Shown piece by piece: positions 53,326 to 62,030 of a stretch of 63,478 nt of DNA. The notes beneath the pieces were generated by a model, which was not told where the DNA came from, ran no database searches, and worked only from the letters and a program-made list of their open reading frames with translations. The position numbers and the translations under genes are program-made. The DNA lies in assembly GCF_016742955.1 (NCBI RefSeq), contig NZ_JABBYC010000022.1:1-63478 (forward strand), written 5' to 3'. How positions within the stretch are numbered: the first letter of the stretch is position 1; each line of letters starts with the position of its first letter. The stretch comes from Myceligenerans indicum. GTDB lineage: Bacteria > Actinomycetota > Actinomycetes > Actinomycetales > Cellulomonadaceae.

Positions 53326-54102
53326 TCAGGTGTTCAGCTCGCTGGTCTCGTCCCGCCGGACCGGACGTGCGTCGTCGAACGACCCGAGCGGACCGAGGTC
53401 GACGCCGTCGAACTGCGCGGCCGTGGATCGAGCGACTCCGACGAGCTCGGCCAGGGGAACGACCACACGACTGGTCGCGCCAAGGTCCTCGTGAGCTTCC
53501 TTGGACCACAGGGGCGGGAAGAAGGCCAAGCCACGGTCACCATCGAGACCGCGGGACTCGGCCTCCCAACCGTCCCACCGCAGCCCGTCCGTGAACTCGC
53601 TCAAACCACCCTCCAGCACCCACGCGAGCCACGCCGCATACCCGGCCTCAAGCCGTTCCCACTGCAGGGTGTCGGGCGCAAGATAGATCATCTCGCCCGG
53701 ATTCCCCGGCCTCCCGACAGCCTCGGGATCGTGCCCGTTGAGGACATAGACACCACCCAGAACATCATGGGCCACCACGAGCCCGGACACCGGGAACCAG
53801 GCAGCATCCGACTCCGGCGGGAAGTCGTTCACCGCGGCCAAGCCCGGCAAACGACCAGGCCCTTCCCGGAACGGGCTTCCATAGACACGCAGCCAGCCAT
53901 GATCGATCAGGAGCCCGCCGGTATGGACGACCACGGCACCCAGGAACGAGCCGGTCGTGACCTGGAGCTGCTCAAGCGTGCGACGACTGATCGCCCCATC
54001 CGGGGCGAGGATCTCGACGGTGACCGAAGCCCCGCCCATCAGCCGCTGCAACTCCGGCCAAGCAGGTCGCTGCGTGGCAGTCAGATTCTCGAACACTCGC
54101 AC
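53326..54102 (-). CDS. DUF2625 family protein
   Basis: 258 residues. The N-terminus RPAWPELQRLM, then GSFLGAVVVHTGGLLIDHGWLRVYG, DVLGGVYVLNG, MIYLAPDTLQWERL and GLAFFPPLW are those of DUF2625 proteins. It is cytoplasmic with no signal peptide. Function is unknown; I suspect an immunity or stress role from the neighbours, without direct evidence. The ATG at 54102 (MRVFENLTATQ) is the family-like start. Confidence 0.85.
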   Translation of the reverse strand: MRVFENLTATQRPAWPELQRLMGGASVTVEILAPDGAISRRTLEQLQVTTGSFLGAVVVHTGGLLIDHGWLRVYGSPFREGPGRLPGLAAVNDFPPESDAAWFPVSGLVVAHDVLGGVYVLNGHDPEAVGRPGNPGEMIYLAPDTLQWERLEAGYAAWLAWVLEGGLSEFTDGLRWDGWEAESRGLDGDRGLAFFPPLWSKEAHEDLGATSRVVVPLAELVGVARSTAAQFDGVDLGPLGSFDDARPVRRDETSELNT

Positions 54103-54219
54103 ACGCCCGATCGTAGGGGCCGCGGTCCGCGAGCCGGCATCCCCTGGCGTCGTACCTGAGGCCCGGCGTCCGCGGCCTGATGGTCGTCGATATCCTGCGC
54201 ACCAACCGGCCCATCGGGG

Positions 54220-54990
54220 TCAGATGCCGATGGCTTTCCGAAGTAAGCGATCCTGCTCGGGCGTGATTCCGAGCTGCTTGGTGGTACGCAGACCGGTCGT
54301 GTTCTGCCAGAGCAGGTCGTCTTCGGGTCCCGCCGGGTGCCATTGGCTGTCCGGCCACCCTTCGGTGACGGCTTCGACGAGAAGGGGCGCTGTCTCGGCC
54401 GAGAGGCCGACGGCGACGAGAGCTTCGGCGATCCGTTCACGGGCCTCGACCGCCGGTGCCTCGAGGTCGCCGATGGCAGGGAGCAGGAGGAGCAGCCGGA
54501 GGTGGCGATCTCGGACCGTGGTCGGGCCGGTTTCCTCAGCGTCGTCAGTGGTCGCCCCACGCCGTGGTGACCGGTCGGCGATGGCGACGGCCTCCGGCCA
54601 GCGCAAGCCGGGGCCGATGGCGTTCCCGGAGATCGCCGCGAACAGGGCTGTGCCGTCCCAACCGGGGTGGGCGAAGCGGAATTCGGCAGCGCACTCGGAG
54701 ACACCAGGGACGCCGTCGTCGTCCAGATGGGAGTAGATGATCTGCAGTTCGTGGCCGTCCTGCATCGGAAGGCGGAAGGCCGGCCAGGCGGAGCCAGTGT
54801 CAAACGTCGCCTTGCCGACACGTTCCGCCTCGGGGCCTTCAGCCGAGAGGCGATCGGCATCGTGCAGGTCATCGACGTCCAGCTCGAAGAAGTCCCAGTG
54901 GTGACCCCAGAATCCCGGCATCTGCAGGAGATGAGCGGCAGGGACGATCTCGTACTCACCAGGGTCCGCAAGGCGATCCCAGTACTGCAT
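54220..54990 (-). CDS. Unrecognised cytoplasmic protein, acidic, 256 residues
   Basis: I do not recognise the family. The protein starts MQYWDRLADPGEYEIVPAAH at 54990, after a GAGGAG ribosome site. It is acidic, with FFELDVDDLHDADRL, FRLPMQDGHELQIIYSHLDD, FRFAHPGWDGTALFAAISGN and a C-terminal TTKQLGITPEQDRLLRKAIG. There are no membrane segments and no catalytic motif. The HWDFFELDVDDL segment resembles SMI1/KNR4-like or other immunity-type proteins in composition only. It lies in line with the DUF2625 and DUF1963 genes on the same strand. Confidence 0.75.
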   Translation of the reverse strand: MQYWDRLADPGEYEIVPAAHLLQMPGFWGHHWDFFELDVDDLHDADRLSAEGPEAERVGKATFDTGSAWPAFRLPMQDGHELQIIYSHLDDDGVPGVSECAAEFRFAHPGWDGTALFAAISGNAIGPGLRWPEAVAIADRSPRRGATTDDAEETGPTTVRDRHLRLLLLLPAIGDLEAPAVEARERIAEALVAVGLSAETAPLLVEAVTEGWPDSQWHPAGPEDDLLWQNTTGLRTTKQLGITPEQDRLLRKAIGI

Positions 54991-55077
54991 GTGCGGCTCC
55001 TCAAGGTCCGATGGAGTACGTCGCGTCGTCCAAGGACAAGATGCCATTCGTCCAGGCCGAGGATCTACTCTAGCTCG

Positions 55078-55476
55078 ATGCGCAACGATCGACGGGTCCG
55101 CCGTCTCGTGGTCGACGAGGCCGTCTGGCGTTGGACAGTCCGGCGGCAAGTGAGTCCGGACTACGCCGACTGCCGGTTGACGCTTTCACTCTTCCCCGAG
55201 GCAGCGGCGCAGCGCGTTCGACGCCGGTTGGCCTTGGTCTTTGCTCCAGGCGCGGACCGCATCATCTCGAACGGGTACTTCGAGGCTGGCACGGTCATAC
55301 GCCTTCCGGACCGCGCCCGCCTCAACCTCTACGAGCCGGGGACGGTTCGACGCCTGCTCGACGCTGCGGGCGCTGTTCTGGACCTTCAGCCATCGGTACC
55401 GAACCTCGAAGTGGACGGCTGGCCCTACTTCGATGAAGTCATGGACCGCCCCCATACCGCCGAGTCTCGTACTTGA
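55078..55476 (+). CDS. Unrecognised protein, 132 residues
   Basis: A compact protein of alternating strands (RRLVVDEAVWRWTVRRQVSP, DYADCRLTLSLF, ALVFAPGADRIISNGYFE, VIRLPDRARLNLYEPGTVRR). It is probably a single alpha/beta domain. It is divergent from the 256-residue gene and is followed by a clear hairpin, which supports a real transcription unit. The ATG at 55078 lacks an obvious ribosome site. No family is recognised. Confidence 0.65.
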   Translation: MRNDRRVRRLVVDEAVWRWTVRRQVSPDYADCRLTLSLFPEAAAQRVRRRLALVFAPGADRIISNGYFEAGTVIRLPDRARLNLYEPGTVRRLLDAAGAVLDLQPSVPNLEVDGWPYFDEVMDRPHTAESRT

Positions 55477-55480
55477 TCTT

Positions 55481-55517
55481 GTGGCAGACGGTGAGTTGCG
55501 TCCACACCGTCTGCCAC
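55481..55517 (+). terminator. Perfect 13-bp hairpin terminator
   Basis: GTGGCAGACGGTG (55481-55493) pairs with CACCGTCTGCCAC (55505-55517) around an 11-nt loop, 5 bp after the stop of the 132-residue gene. Confidence 0.85.
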
Positions 55518-55567
55518 GGGCCCGCACATCTCTCTTTCGGCGGTCAGAACGCGGCCCACGTCCGGGA

Positions 55568-56947
55568 GTGTCCGATAACTGGTGGGTGGGGTCTGGCCTG
55601 ACACGCCGAGCGTGAGCTTGGCGGGAAGGCAGGACTATGACCGAGAAGATTGAGCCCGTGGAGCTGGAGGGGCAGGAGACGCAGGAGTTCGCGCGGCGGC
55701 TGGTGGCCCAGTCGCGTGAGGAAGGGATCGACTTGGTAGGCCCGGACGGGGTGTTGTCCGGGTTGACGAAGCAGGTGCTGGAGACCGCGCTGGAGGCGGA
55801 GATGTCCGAGCACCTGGGCTACGAGCACTCCGATCGGGACGGGAAGCCCGACGGCGCGAACGAGCGCAACGGGCGCCGGTCCAAGACCGTGCTGACCGAG
55901 GTCGGCCCCGTCGAGGTGGACGTGCCGCGTGACCGGGCAGGCACGTTCGAGCCGAGGATCGTGCGCAAGCGGCAGCGGCGGCTGAGCGGGATCGACGAGA
56001 TCGTGCCGTCGCTGACCGCGCGCGGGCTGACGACCGGGGAAGTCGCGGCGCACTTTGCCGAGGTGTACGGCGCCGAGATGTCCAAGGACACCGTCTCGCG
56101 GATCACCGACAAGGTGGTGGCCGAGATGGACGAGTGGCGCAACCGGCCCCTGGACCGCGTCTACCCCGTGATGTTCCTGGACGCTATCCACGTCAAGGTC
56201 CACGGGCGGGCAGGTGCGCAACAAGCCGTTCTACATCGCGATCGGTGTCACCACGGCCGGGCGGCGGGACATCCTGGGGATCTGGGCCGGCCCGGACGGG
56301 GCCGGCGAGGGCGCTCGCTACTGGCTGTCGGTCCTGACCGAGATCAAGAACCGTGGGACCGAGGACGTGTGCGTCGTGGTCTGCGACGGGCTTAAGGGCC
56401 TGCCCGAGGCGATCAACACCACCTGGGAGCTCGCGCACGTGCAGACCTGCGTGATCCATCTGATCAGGAACACGTTCCGGTACGCCGCCCGGCAGGACGC
56501 AGGACTTGATGGCCCGTGACCTCAAGCCGGTCTACACCGCGATCAACGCCGAACAGGCCGCGGTGAAGCTGGCCGAGTTCGCCGAAGCGTGGGAGAGCAA
56601 GTACCCGGCCGCCGTACAGCTGTGGCGCAACTCGTGGACCGAGTTCGTGCCGTTCCTGGACTACGACGTGGAGATCCGCAAGATCATCTCCCGCCACGAA
56701 CGCGATCGAGTCGCTGAACGCCCGCTACCGACGTGCGGTGCGGGCCCGGGGGCACTTCCCGAACGACGCAGCCGCGCTCAAGTGCCTCTACCTGGTCACC
56801 AGGTCACTGGACCCCACCGGCAAGGGCCAGGCACGATGGGTCATCCGATGGAAGCGACCCCTGAACGCGTTCGCCATCACCTTCGCCGGGCGCATCGACC
56901 CGACGAACATCTAAGAACGCCAGGCCCGCCCACCAGCTATCGGACAG
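55568..56947 (+). mobile_element. IS256-type insertion sequence, about 1.38 kb, degenerate
   Basis: Terminal inverted repeats GTGTCCGATAACTGGTGGG (from 55568) and, inverted, CTGTCCGATAGCTGGTGGG (ending at 56947) enclose one frameshifted transposase gene. Both ends are still recognisable, so the element inserted in one piece and then decayed. It lies between the 132-residue gene's terminator and the exonuclease remnant. I could not define the target duplication with certainty. Confidence 0.85.
55637..56914 (+). pseudogene. IS256-family transposase with three frameshifts
   Basis: The N-terminus MTEKIEPVELEGQETQEFAR leads through LTKQVLETALEAEMSEHLGY and RNGRRSKTVLTEVGPVEVDVP, typical of IS256 transposases. 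The DDE residues are FLDAIHVKV (Asp), VCVVVCDGLKGL (Asp) and TNAIESLNARYRR (Glu). The reading frame shifts near 56205 (an extra base in CACGGGCGGG), near 56498, and near 56690 (TCCCGCC). Each shift is by one extra base, so the last segment returns to the original frame and ends at TAA 56912. Without those three bases it would be a complete transposase of about 424 residues. Either decay or systematic sequencing error would explain it. Confidence 0.85.
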
Positions 56948-57004
56948 ACCCCGAACCGTGGCAGCCCCTGACCGAGGGCTGCCCACGATCGAGGAGAAGC
57001 ACGT

Positions 57005-57633
57005 TTGAGTACCGGCCGCTGGGACGACCTCGACTACGTCGTCCTCGACGTCGAAGGCAACGGGAATCGTCCACCCGATCTGGTCGAACTCGCCGTCGTA
57101 CCGATCCGGCGCGGGCAGATCGGCAAGGCACGTTCCTGGCTCGTGAAGCCGCCGGCACCGATCCGGTGGCAGGGCGCACCGTGCACGGCATCAGCGACGG
57201 CGACATCGCTCATGCACCTGCCATCGACCAGATCGCCGACGACATGCGCGCAGCCCTTGCCGGCGGCGTGCCGGCCGGGCACAACGTCCACATCGACCTG
57301 GACGTGCTGACGCGATCACTGCCCGGCTGGGCGCCGCCGGAGGCGTTCGACACGCTCAAACTCGCACGCCACGCGTGGGACATGCCCTCCTACCGGCTGG
57401 GCGCACTGGTCGAGCACCGGCGACTCGATGCCGACCTGCCAGCCGGGCTGCGCCCGCACCGGGCCGGATACAACGCGCTCGTGACCGCCCGGCGCTTCGT
57501 CGACCTGGCCACCAGCGCCGCCGCCGGCGGCGAGATGACGCTCGACGACCTGCGCGAGCACGGCACCGCCGCGGGCTACCGGAAGCCCCCGGCTGCTGCA
57601 CCGGGCCGGAGCAGCCTGTTCGATCATGCATGA
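57005..57633 (+). pseudogene. DEDDh 3'-5' exonuclease (DnaQ-like), frameshifted
   Basis: The TTG at 57005 begins MSTGRWDDLDYVVLDVEGNG, an Exo I motif (Asp, Glu). The frame breaks near 57145-57165. The other frame continues GRTVHGISDGDIAHAPAIDQ, then PAGHNVHIDLDVL (Exo II Asp) and LRPHRAGYNALVTARRF. In that last motif the Asp of the Exo III pair H-x4-D appears as Asn. The tail is SLFDHA. The two parts together would make about 210 residues, a usual length. It lies just after the IS256 element. Confidence 0.8.
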
Positions 57634-57807
57634 GCGGGCCCGCTCGCCCGATCTCTGCGACGAGTCCTCGCATCAAGGCGCCTGACGCACATCACGACAG
57701 CACATCGCCGTGTTCGAACTGACGTACTAGCGTTGTCGAGGTTGTGTCGCGCAGGCGTGACTGCCCGACTGTCGACCGCTTCCTGCCGCGATCGTGGAGG
57801 TTGATCT

Positions 57808-60800
57808 GTGCCCGTTTCCCGCCACTCGTTCCGCGTCCGTCGGTCACGTCGCACCTGGCGTCCCGCACCAGGGACCCGGCCCGCACCGGGCCCCGGGTCG
57901 GGACGGTGGCAGCGATATCTGACCGGGACGCTCGTGCGGGTGATACCCCTGGCGGTTGCCCTGGCCGGGGCCGACGCGTGGCTGGCCGTGGTGACCGGCC
58001 GGCTCGTCGCGGAGCCATCGCCGGCCGGACTGCTGCTGTTCGCGACGCTGACGGTCGCGACGATCGCGGGCAACGTGGTCGCGACCGGGATGTGGCGCGC
58101 GGCCGCCGCGCGCGGCGAGTCCCGCCTGCGCGAACAACTCCTGGACGCGACCTTGCACCGCACTCTTCCCGATCTGGAGGAACAGCCCGTCGGGACATTG
58201 CTGGAGCGCACGGACGACGACCCGCGGGCGCTGTTCGACGCGTTCCGGCGGCTGGGTGAGGTCGCGTTCGCCGCTCTGGTCGGCGCGGTCGTGGCGTGGG
58301 TGACCGCCGGGGTCACCTGGCGGCCGGCATGGATCGTGTTCCCTGCCGTCGGAGCGCTCGGCCTGTTGCTGGTGCGCGGGACCGGTGGGCGGATCACGGC
58401 CGCGACGACGGAGGCAGAGAAGGCGTGGGCCGATTCGTCCGGGCAACTCGAGGAGTCCGTGGCTGCCCGCGACGACATGCGCACCAGCGGCGGACAGCCG
58501 TTCGTGCTGCGCCGGTTCGCGCGAGCGGGCGCCGCCGCGATCCGCGCACAGGTGACCGCGTCGATGCTGTCGGCCGGCTTCTCACTGCGGCTGTCGCTGG
58601 TGATGGCCGGGCTGACGACCGCCGTCGTCATCGGCGGAGTGTGGACCGTCCAGCAGGGCTCCGGGTTCGCGGTGGCGCAGTTCGTGACACTGTTCCTGCT
58701 GGTGGGGATGTTCGTGCGCAGGTTCCGCACCCTGACGACGCTCCTGCCCGAGGTCCAGGAAGGCCTCGGCACCCTGGCACGCGTCCGCCAGATGCTGGAA
58801 GCACCACGCGAACCCGCCTCCGGACAGCACCTCGACCAGGACACAGACGCCGACGTCCTGGTCGAGTTCCAGAACCTGACCTTCACCTACGAGTCCGAGA
58901 CGGGTGCCGGCTTCACTCTCGGGCCGATCGATCTGACGATCCCGGCCGGGCAGACCCTCGCGCTGGTCGGCCGGACCGGGTCGGGCAAGACGACGCTGGC
59001 CAAGACCCTGTCCCGGGCGATCGAGCCCCCACCAGGAACAGTCCGCCTCGACGGCGCAGACGTGACCGGCCTGGACGTCGAGGATCTGCGGGGCGTCGTC
59101 GGCGTGGTCGGGCAACGGACCGAGATCCTGGCCGGGACCCTGCGGCAGAACATCACCCTGTTCGGTAAGGTCCCCGACGACAGGGTCGACGCCGCCCTAG
59201 GCGCTCTGGACCTGACCGAGTGGGCTCGGTCCCTGCCCGATGGTCTGGACACGCTCCTGGGGCCGCACGGCGTCACCCTGTCCGCCGGGGAACAGCAGCT
59301 GGTCGCTTTCGCCCGGCTACTGGTGCGTGACGTGCGGATGGTCGTGCTGGACGAAGCCACCGCGCGGATGGACCCGGCCACCTCCCGCACCGTCACCCGC
59401 GCCGCACGACGACTGCTGGCAGGCCGGACCGGGATCATCGTCGCGCACCGGCTGGACACCGCCCGTTTCGCCGAGACCGTCGCGGTCATGGACCACGGAA
59501 GGATCGCCGAACACGGCCCCTGGGAGGAGCTCAGCAACCTCGACGACGGACGACTCGCTCGGCTTCTCACCGCAGCCGGAACAGCCGACGAACCCGGACC
59601 AGCTACCTCGGACGAGCCGCGGGGACCTGGACGGCTGCGGCGCCACCGGGACGAGACACCCCGGCACGACGAGCAACCGGATGGAGTGCGCGTCCGACTG
59701 GCAAGGACCGCAACCCGAGCTGCCCTGGCTCGTCCCCGCTGGTGGGTGCGGGCCGAGGGCGCCCTGTGGGTCGACGACGTGCTCGGCGCGGACAGCGCCG
59801 CAGCAGGCTGGGTCTGGGCGGCACTCGTGGCCGCGCTCGTGGCCGGCAACGACCCGTGGTGGCCCGTGGCCGGTGTACTCGGCGCAGCAGTACTGTCCGC
59901 CGTGGCGGGCTACCGGTGGACCCGCCCCGGGACGCAACACTGGGCCGAAGGCAGGTTGCGCGTGCGGCTGGCGATCCTGCGCGGCCAGACCGGACCCGAC
60001 CCCGTGAAGCGTCCCTCACCCGGCGAGGTCACCGCCCGCACGCTCGAGGAGCACCGGCTCCTGGTGTTCTCGCGGATGAACCGCGAGTTTCTCCTGTCCC
60101 TCACGACTCTTGCGTTTCTGGGCGGCATCACCGGCAGTCCCCTGGCCATCGCTCTCGCCCTGGCCGTCGTCGCCGTGTCCGCTGCCGCCGCGGCCGCCGG
60201 CTCCCGGATCGTGGGCGACACCGCACGCCTTGCCGGAGACGCCCGCGCCGAGTTCGGACGAGCACTCGGCTCGGTCCTGGAAGCAGTCCGCACGATCAAA
60301 CTGTCGGGACGCACCCGCCCCGCCCTGGCACACCTGCAAGCTGCCGACGCCGTCCGCGTGGACGCGAAGCAGCGCGAGGACCGAACGTCCTACCTGGTGT
60401 GGCAGGCACCGTGGCTGATCTCGAAGTCAGCCACGATCGCGGTGTGGTGGCTCCACGTCGCCGACGTCTGGGACCTGCGAACGACACTGGTCGTGTACAC
60501 GGCGATCGGCGCCTACGGCTGGGCCGGCGCGACAGCGGGAAACCTCATCACCCGCATCCCGATCGCCCGACGCTGGCTCACCGTCGCCACAGGCATGGCA
60601 GGTACCGACAACGTCGCCACCGTGCACCCCGACACCGATCTGGTCGGCGGCACCCACCAGCCCACTGCGAGCCAGACCGTTCACGATCCTGGCCCGCTGA
60701 GACAGCTGCGCCTCGATCACGCGACAGCAGTCCACGACGACGGCACCACCGGCGTCCGCGACGTGTCCCTCCAGATCCAGCGCGGGCAGACCGTGATGAT

Positions 60801-61374
60801 CATCGGACCGGTCGCATCAGGCAAGTCGTCGCTGCTGGCAGGCCTCGCAGGCCTGGTCCACCTGGAAGGGACGATCACCTGGAACAACGAGCAGCTCACG
60901 TCGACGACCGGCCTGGCCGGAGTCCGGATCGCGCATGTGGCACAGGTGCCCCGCCTCGTGTCCGGGACCATCACGGAGAACGTGCACCTCGACCACGACC
61001 GAGACGTCGCACCCGCACTCGCGTCGGCACAGCTGAGCACGGACGTCCAGCAGGCAGGCGGCCCCGAGACCCTGGTAGGGCACCGCGGACTGCGCCTGTC
61101 AGGCGGGCAGACCCAGCGCATGGCCCTCGCCCGCGCACTTGCCGTCAACGCGGACCTGCTGCTCATCGACGACGTGTCCTCCGCCCTGGACGCGACCACG
61201 GAAGCCGCCGTCCGGAACACCCTCCGCCAGACCGGCACAACAATCATCGGAACGTCATCACGACACGCAACCCTCGCCGCGGCCGACCAGGTCATCGTTC
61301 TCGACGACGGCAGACACGTGGACGCCGGGACCTGGAGTGAGCTGCGGGGGCGCTGGGGACATCTGGCGGGGTAG
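57808..61374 (+). CDS. Fused full-length ABC exporter (two TMD-NBD halves)
   Basis: 1,188 residues in one chain. TMD1 is at about 35-315. NBD1 has Walker A GRTGSGKT (388-395), signature LSAGE (491-495), Walker B MVVLDE (511-516) and His547. A charged Pro/Arg/Glu linker (about 595-645) follows, then TMD2 (about 660-930). NBD2 has Walker A GPVASGKS (1000-1007), signature LSGGQ (1097-1101), Walker B LLLIDD (1117-1122) and His1153. The position after the NBD2 Walker B Asp is Asp1122, not the usual catalytic Glu, so one ATP site is likely weak. It exports an unknown substrate, perhaps a peptide or lipid. The GTG at 57808 has a GGAGG site 8 bp upstream. Confidence 0.92.
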   Translation: MPVSRHSFRVRRSRRTWRPAPGTRPAPGPGSGRWQRYLTGTLVRVIPLAVALAGADAWLAVVTGRLVAEPSPAGLLLFATLTVATIAGNVVATGMWRAAAARGESRLREQLLDATLHRTLPDLEEQPVGTLLERTDDDPRALFDAFRRLGEVAFAALVGAVVAWVTAGVTWRPAWIVFPAVGALGLLLVRGTGGRITAATTEAEKAWADSSGQLEESVAARDDMRTSGGQPFVLRRFARAGAAAIRAQVTASMLSAGFSLRLSLVMAGLTTAVVIGGVWTVQQGSGFAVAQFVTLFLLVGMFVRRFRTLTTLLPEVQEGLGTLARVRQMLEAPREPASGQHLDQDTDADVLVEFQNLTFTYESETGAGFTLGPIDLTIPAGQTLALVGRTGSGKTTLAKTLSRAIEPPPGTVRLDGADVTGLDVEDLRGVVGVVGQRTEILAGTLRQNITLFGKVPDDRVDAALGALDLTEWARSLPDGLDTLLGPHGVTLSAGEQQLVAFARLLVRDVRMVVLDEATARMDPATSRTVTRAARRLLAGRTGIIVAHRLDTARFAETVAVMDHGRIAEHGPWEELSNLDDGRLARLLTAAGTADEPGPATSDEPRGPGRLRRHRDETPRHDEQPDGVRVRLARTATRAALARPRWWVRAEGALWVDDVLGADSAAAGWVWAALVAALVAGNDPWWPVAGVLGAAVLSAVAGYRWTRPGTQHWAEGRLRVRLAILRGQTGPDPVKRPSPGEVTARTLEEHRLLVFSRMNREFLLSLTTLAFLGGITGSPLAIALALAVVAVSAAAAAAGSRIVGDTARLAGDARAEFGRALGSVLEAVRTIKLSGRTRPALAHLQAADAVRVDAKQREDRTSYLVWQAPWLISKSATIAVWWLHVADVWDLRTTLVVYTAIGAYGWAGATAGNLITRIPIARRWLTVATGMAGTDNVATVHPDTDLVGGTHQPTASQTVHDPGPLRQLRLDHATAVHDDGTTGVRDVSLQIQRGQTVMIIGPVASGKSSLLAGLAGLVHLEGTITWNNEQLTSTTGLAGVRIAHVAQVPRLVSGTITENVHLDHDRDVAPALASAQLSTDVQQAGGPETLVGHRGLRLSGGQTQRMALARALAVNADLLLIDDVSSALDATTEAAVRNTLRQTGTTIIGTSSRHATLAAADQVIVLDDGRHVDAGTWSELRGRWGHLAG

Positions 61375-61597
61375 GGCGAACGCAGGAGGATCGCAAATGA
61401 TTCCCGTCCAGGTCCGTGTTCGGCTCCTGGCTGTCCTCCAGCCTCTCCACGATCCTCAGCTTGAGCACGCGCTTGGCCCCAGACTCGGACGCCCCGGTAC
61501 CGCGCGCCCGAGGGTAGGCACCACTGCGCACCCTCACATGAGTCCCGGCCTCATACCGACGTGGGCCGAGCTTGCGAACGTCGTCCTCAGACTCCAA

Positions 61598-61626
61598 GGC
61601 CGCGGAAACGTGGAGTTTCCGCGGCC
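61598..61626 (-). terminator. Perfect 12-bp stem terminator next to the tRNA fragment
   Basis: GGCCGCGGAAAC (61598-61609), GTGGA loop, GTTTCCGCGGCC (61615-61626), flanked by GACTC and GAGTC further out. It is the natural terminator of a minus-strand tRNA that ended at about 61633. Confidence 0.85.
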
Positions 61627-61632
61627 CATGAG

Positions 61633-61663
61633 TCGAGCTGACAGGATTGGAACCTGCGCCCCC
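61633..61663 (-). pseudogene. 3' end of a tRNA gene (tRNA-Pro-like), att-site remnant
   Basis: On the minus strand this reads a T-arm stem GCAGG/CCTGT, a T-loop TTCCAAT, an acceptor strand CAGCTCG and discriminator A, followed by CTCA. Acceptor and T-arm fit actinobacterial tRNA-Pro as I remember it. The D-arm and anticodon parts that should lie at 61664-61710 are absent. Position 57 of the T-loop is C where a purine is normal, so it is degenerate. Such 3' tRNA fragments with their terminator are typical of an integration site border. Confidence 0.65.
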
Positions 61664-61847
61664 TGCCATGGTCCTGCTTCGGGGTCCCTGGTCAGGCTCG
61701 TGGTCGACGTGGCGGGACGGGTTGCCCTGCCGGCGGGTTCGGTGTCAGGGTCCCGGATGACGGAGGGGCAGGGACGCCGCGGTTCCCTCGATCCTCTTGA
61801 TTCCCGAAGGTGCCCGCCGGAGGCTGTGCTGGCAATAGCATCCGGTC

Positions 61848-61994
61848 ATGGAACTCTGGACCTGGAAAGACTTGGTATTGGCACTGGTGGGCGGCCCGGT
61901 ACTCTTCGCGGCGACGCTGGTCGCCAGCTTTGGTGAGGTTCGCCGCATCCGTGAGCAGGGTGCCAGGCGGAAGCGCGATACCGACAGCGAGTGA
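61848..61994 (+). CDS. Small single-helix membrane protein, 48 residues
   Basis: ATG 61848 to TGA 61992. The N-terminal MELWTWKDLVLALVGGPVLF begins one membrane helix of about 20 residues, followed by a basic tail (EVRRIREQGARRKRDTDSE). The helix plus positive-inside tail is a credible short membrane protein. Only a weak purine-rich site lies upstream. It is in the region right of the tRNA fragment, among IS debris. I cannot assign a function. Confidence 0.45.
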   Translation: MELWTWKDLVLALVGGPVLFAATLVASFGEVRRIREQGARRKRDTDSE

Positions 61995-62030
61995 CGGCCG
62001 TCCCGAGCATGGCTCTCGGGGCCGCCTTCG

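Noticed and set aside
53045..53494. Plus-strand frame with paired cysteines between the DUF1963 and DUF2625 genes
   Set aside because: It runs antisense into DUF2625 coding sequence, has no ribosome site, and the Cys pairs do not form a known zinc motif.
55078..55476. Plus-strand extension of the 132-residue gene back to 54667
   Set aside because: The extra codons are antisense to the 256-residue gene, so the ATG at 55078 is kept.
61292..61669. Minus-strand protein starting MAGGAGSNPVSST
   Set aside because: That start is the usual false translation of a tRNA 3' end. The downstream part shows no recognisable domain.
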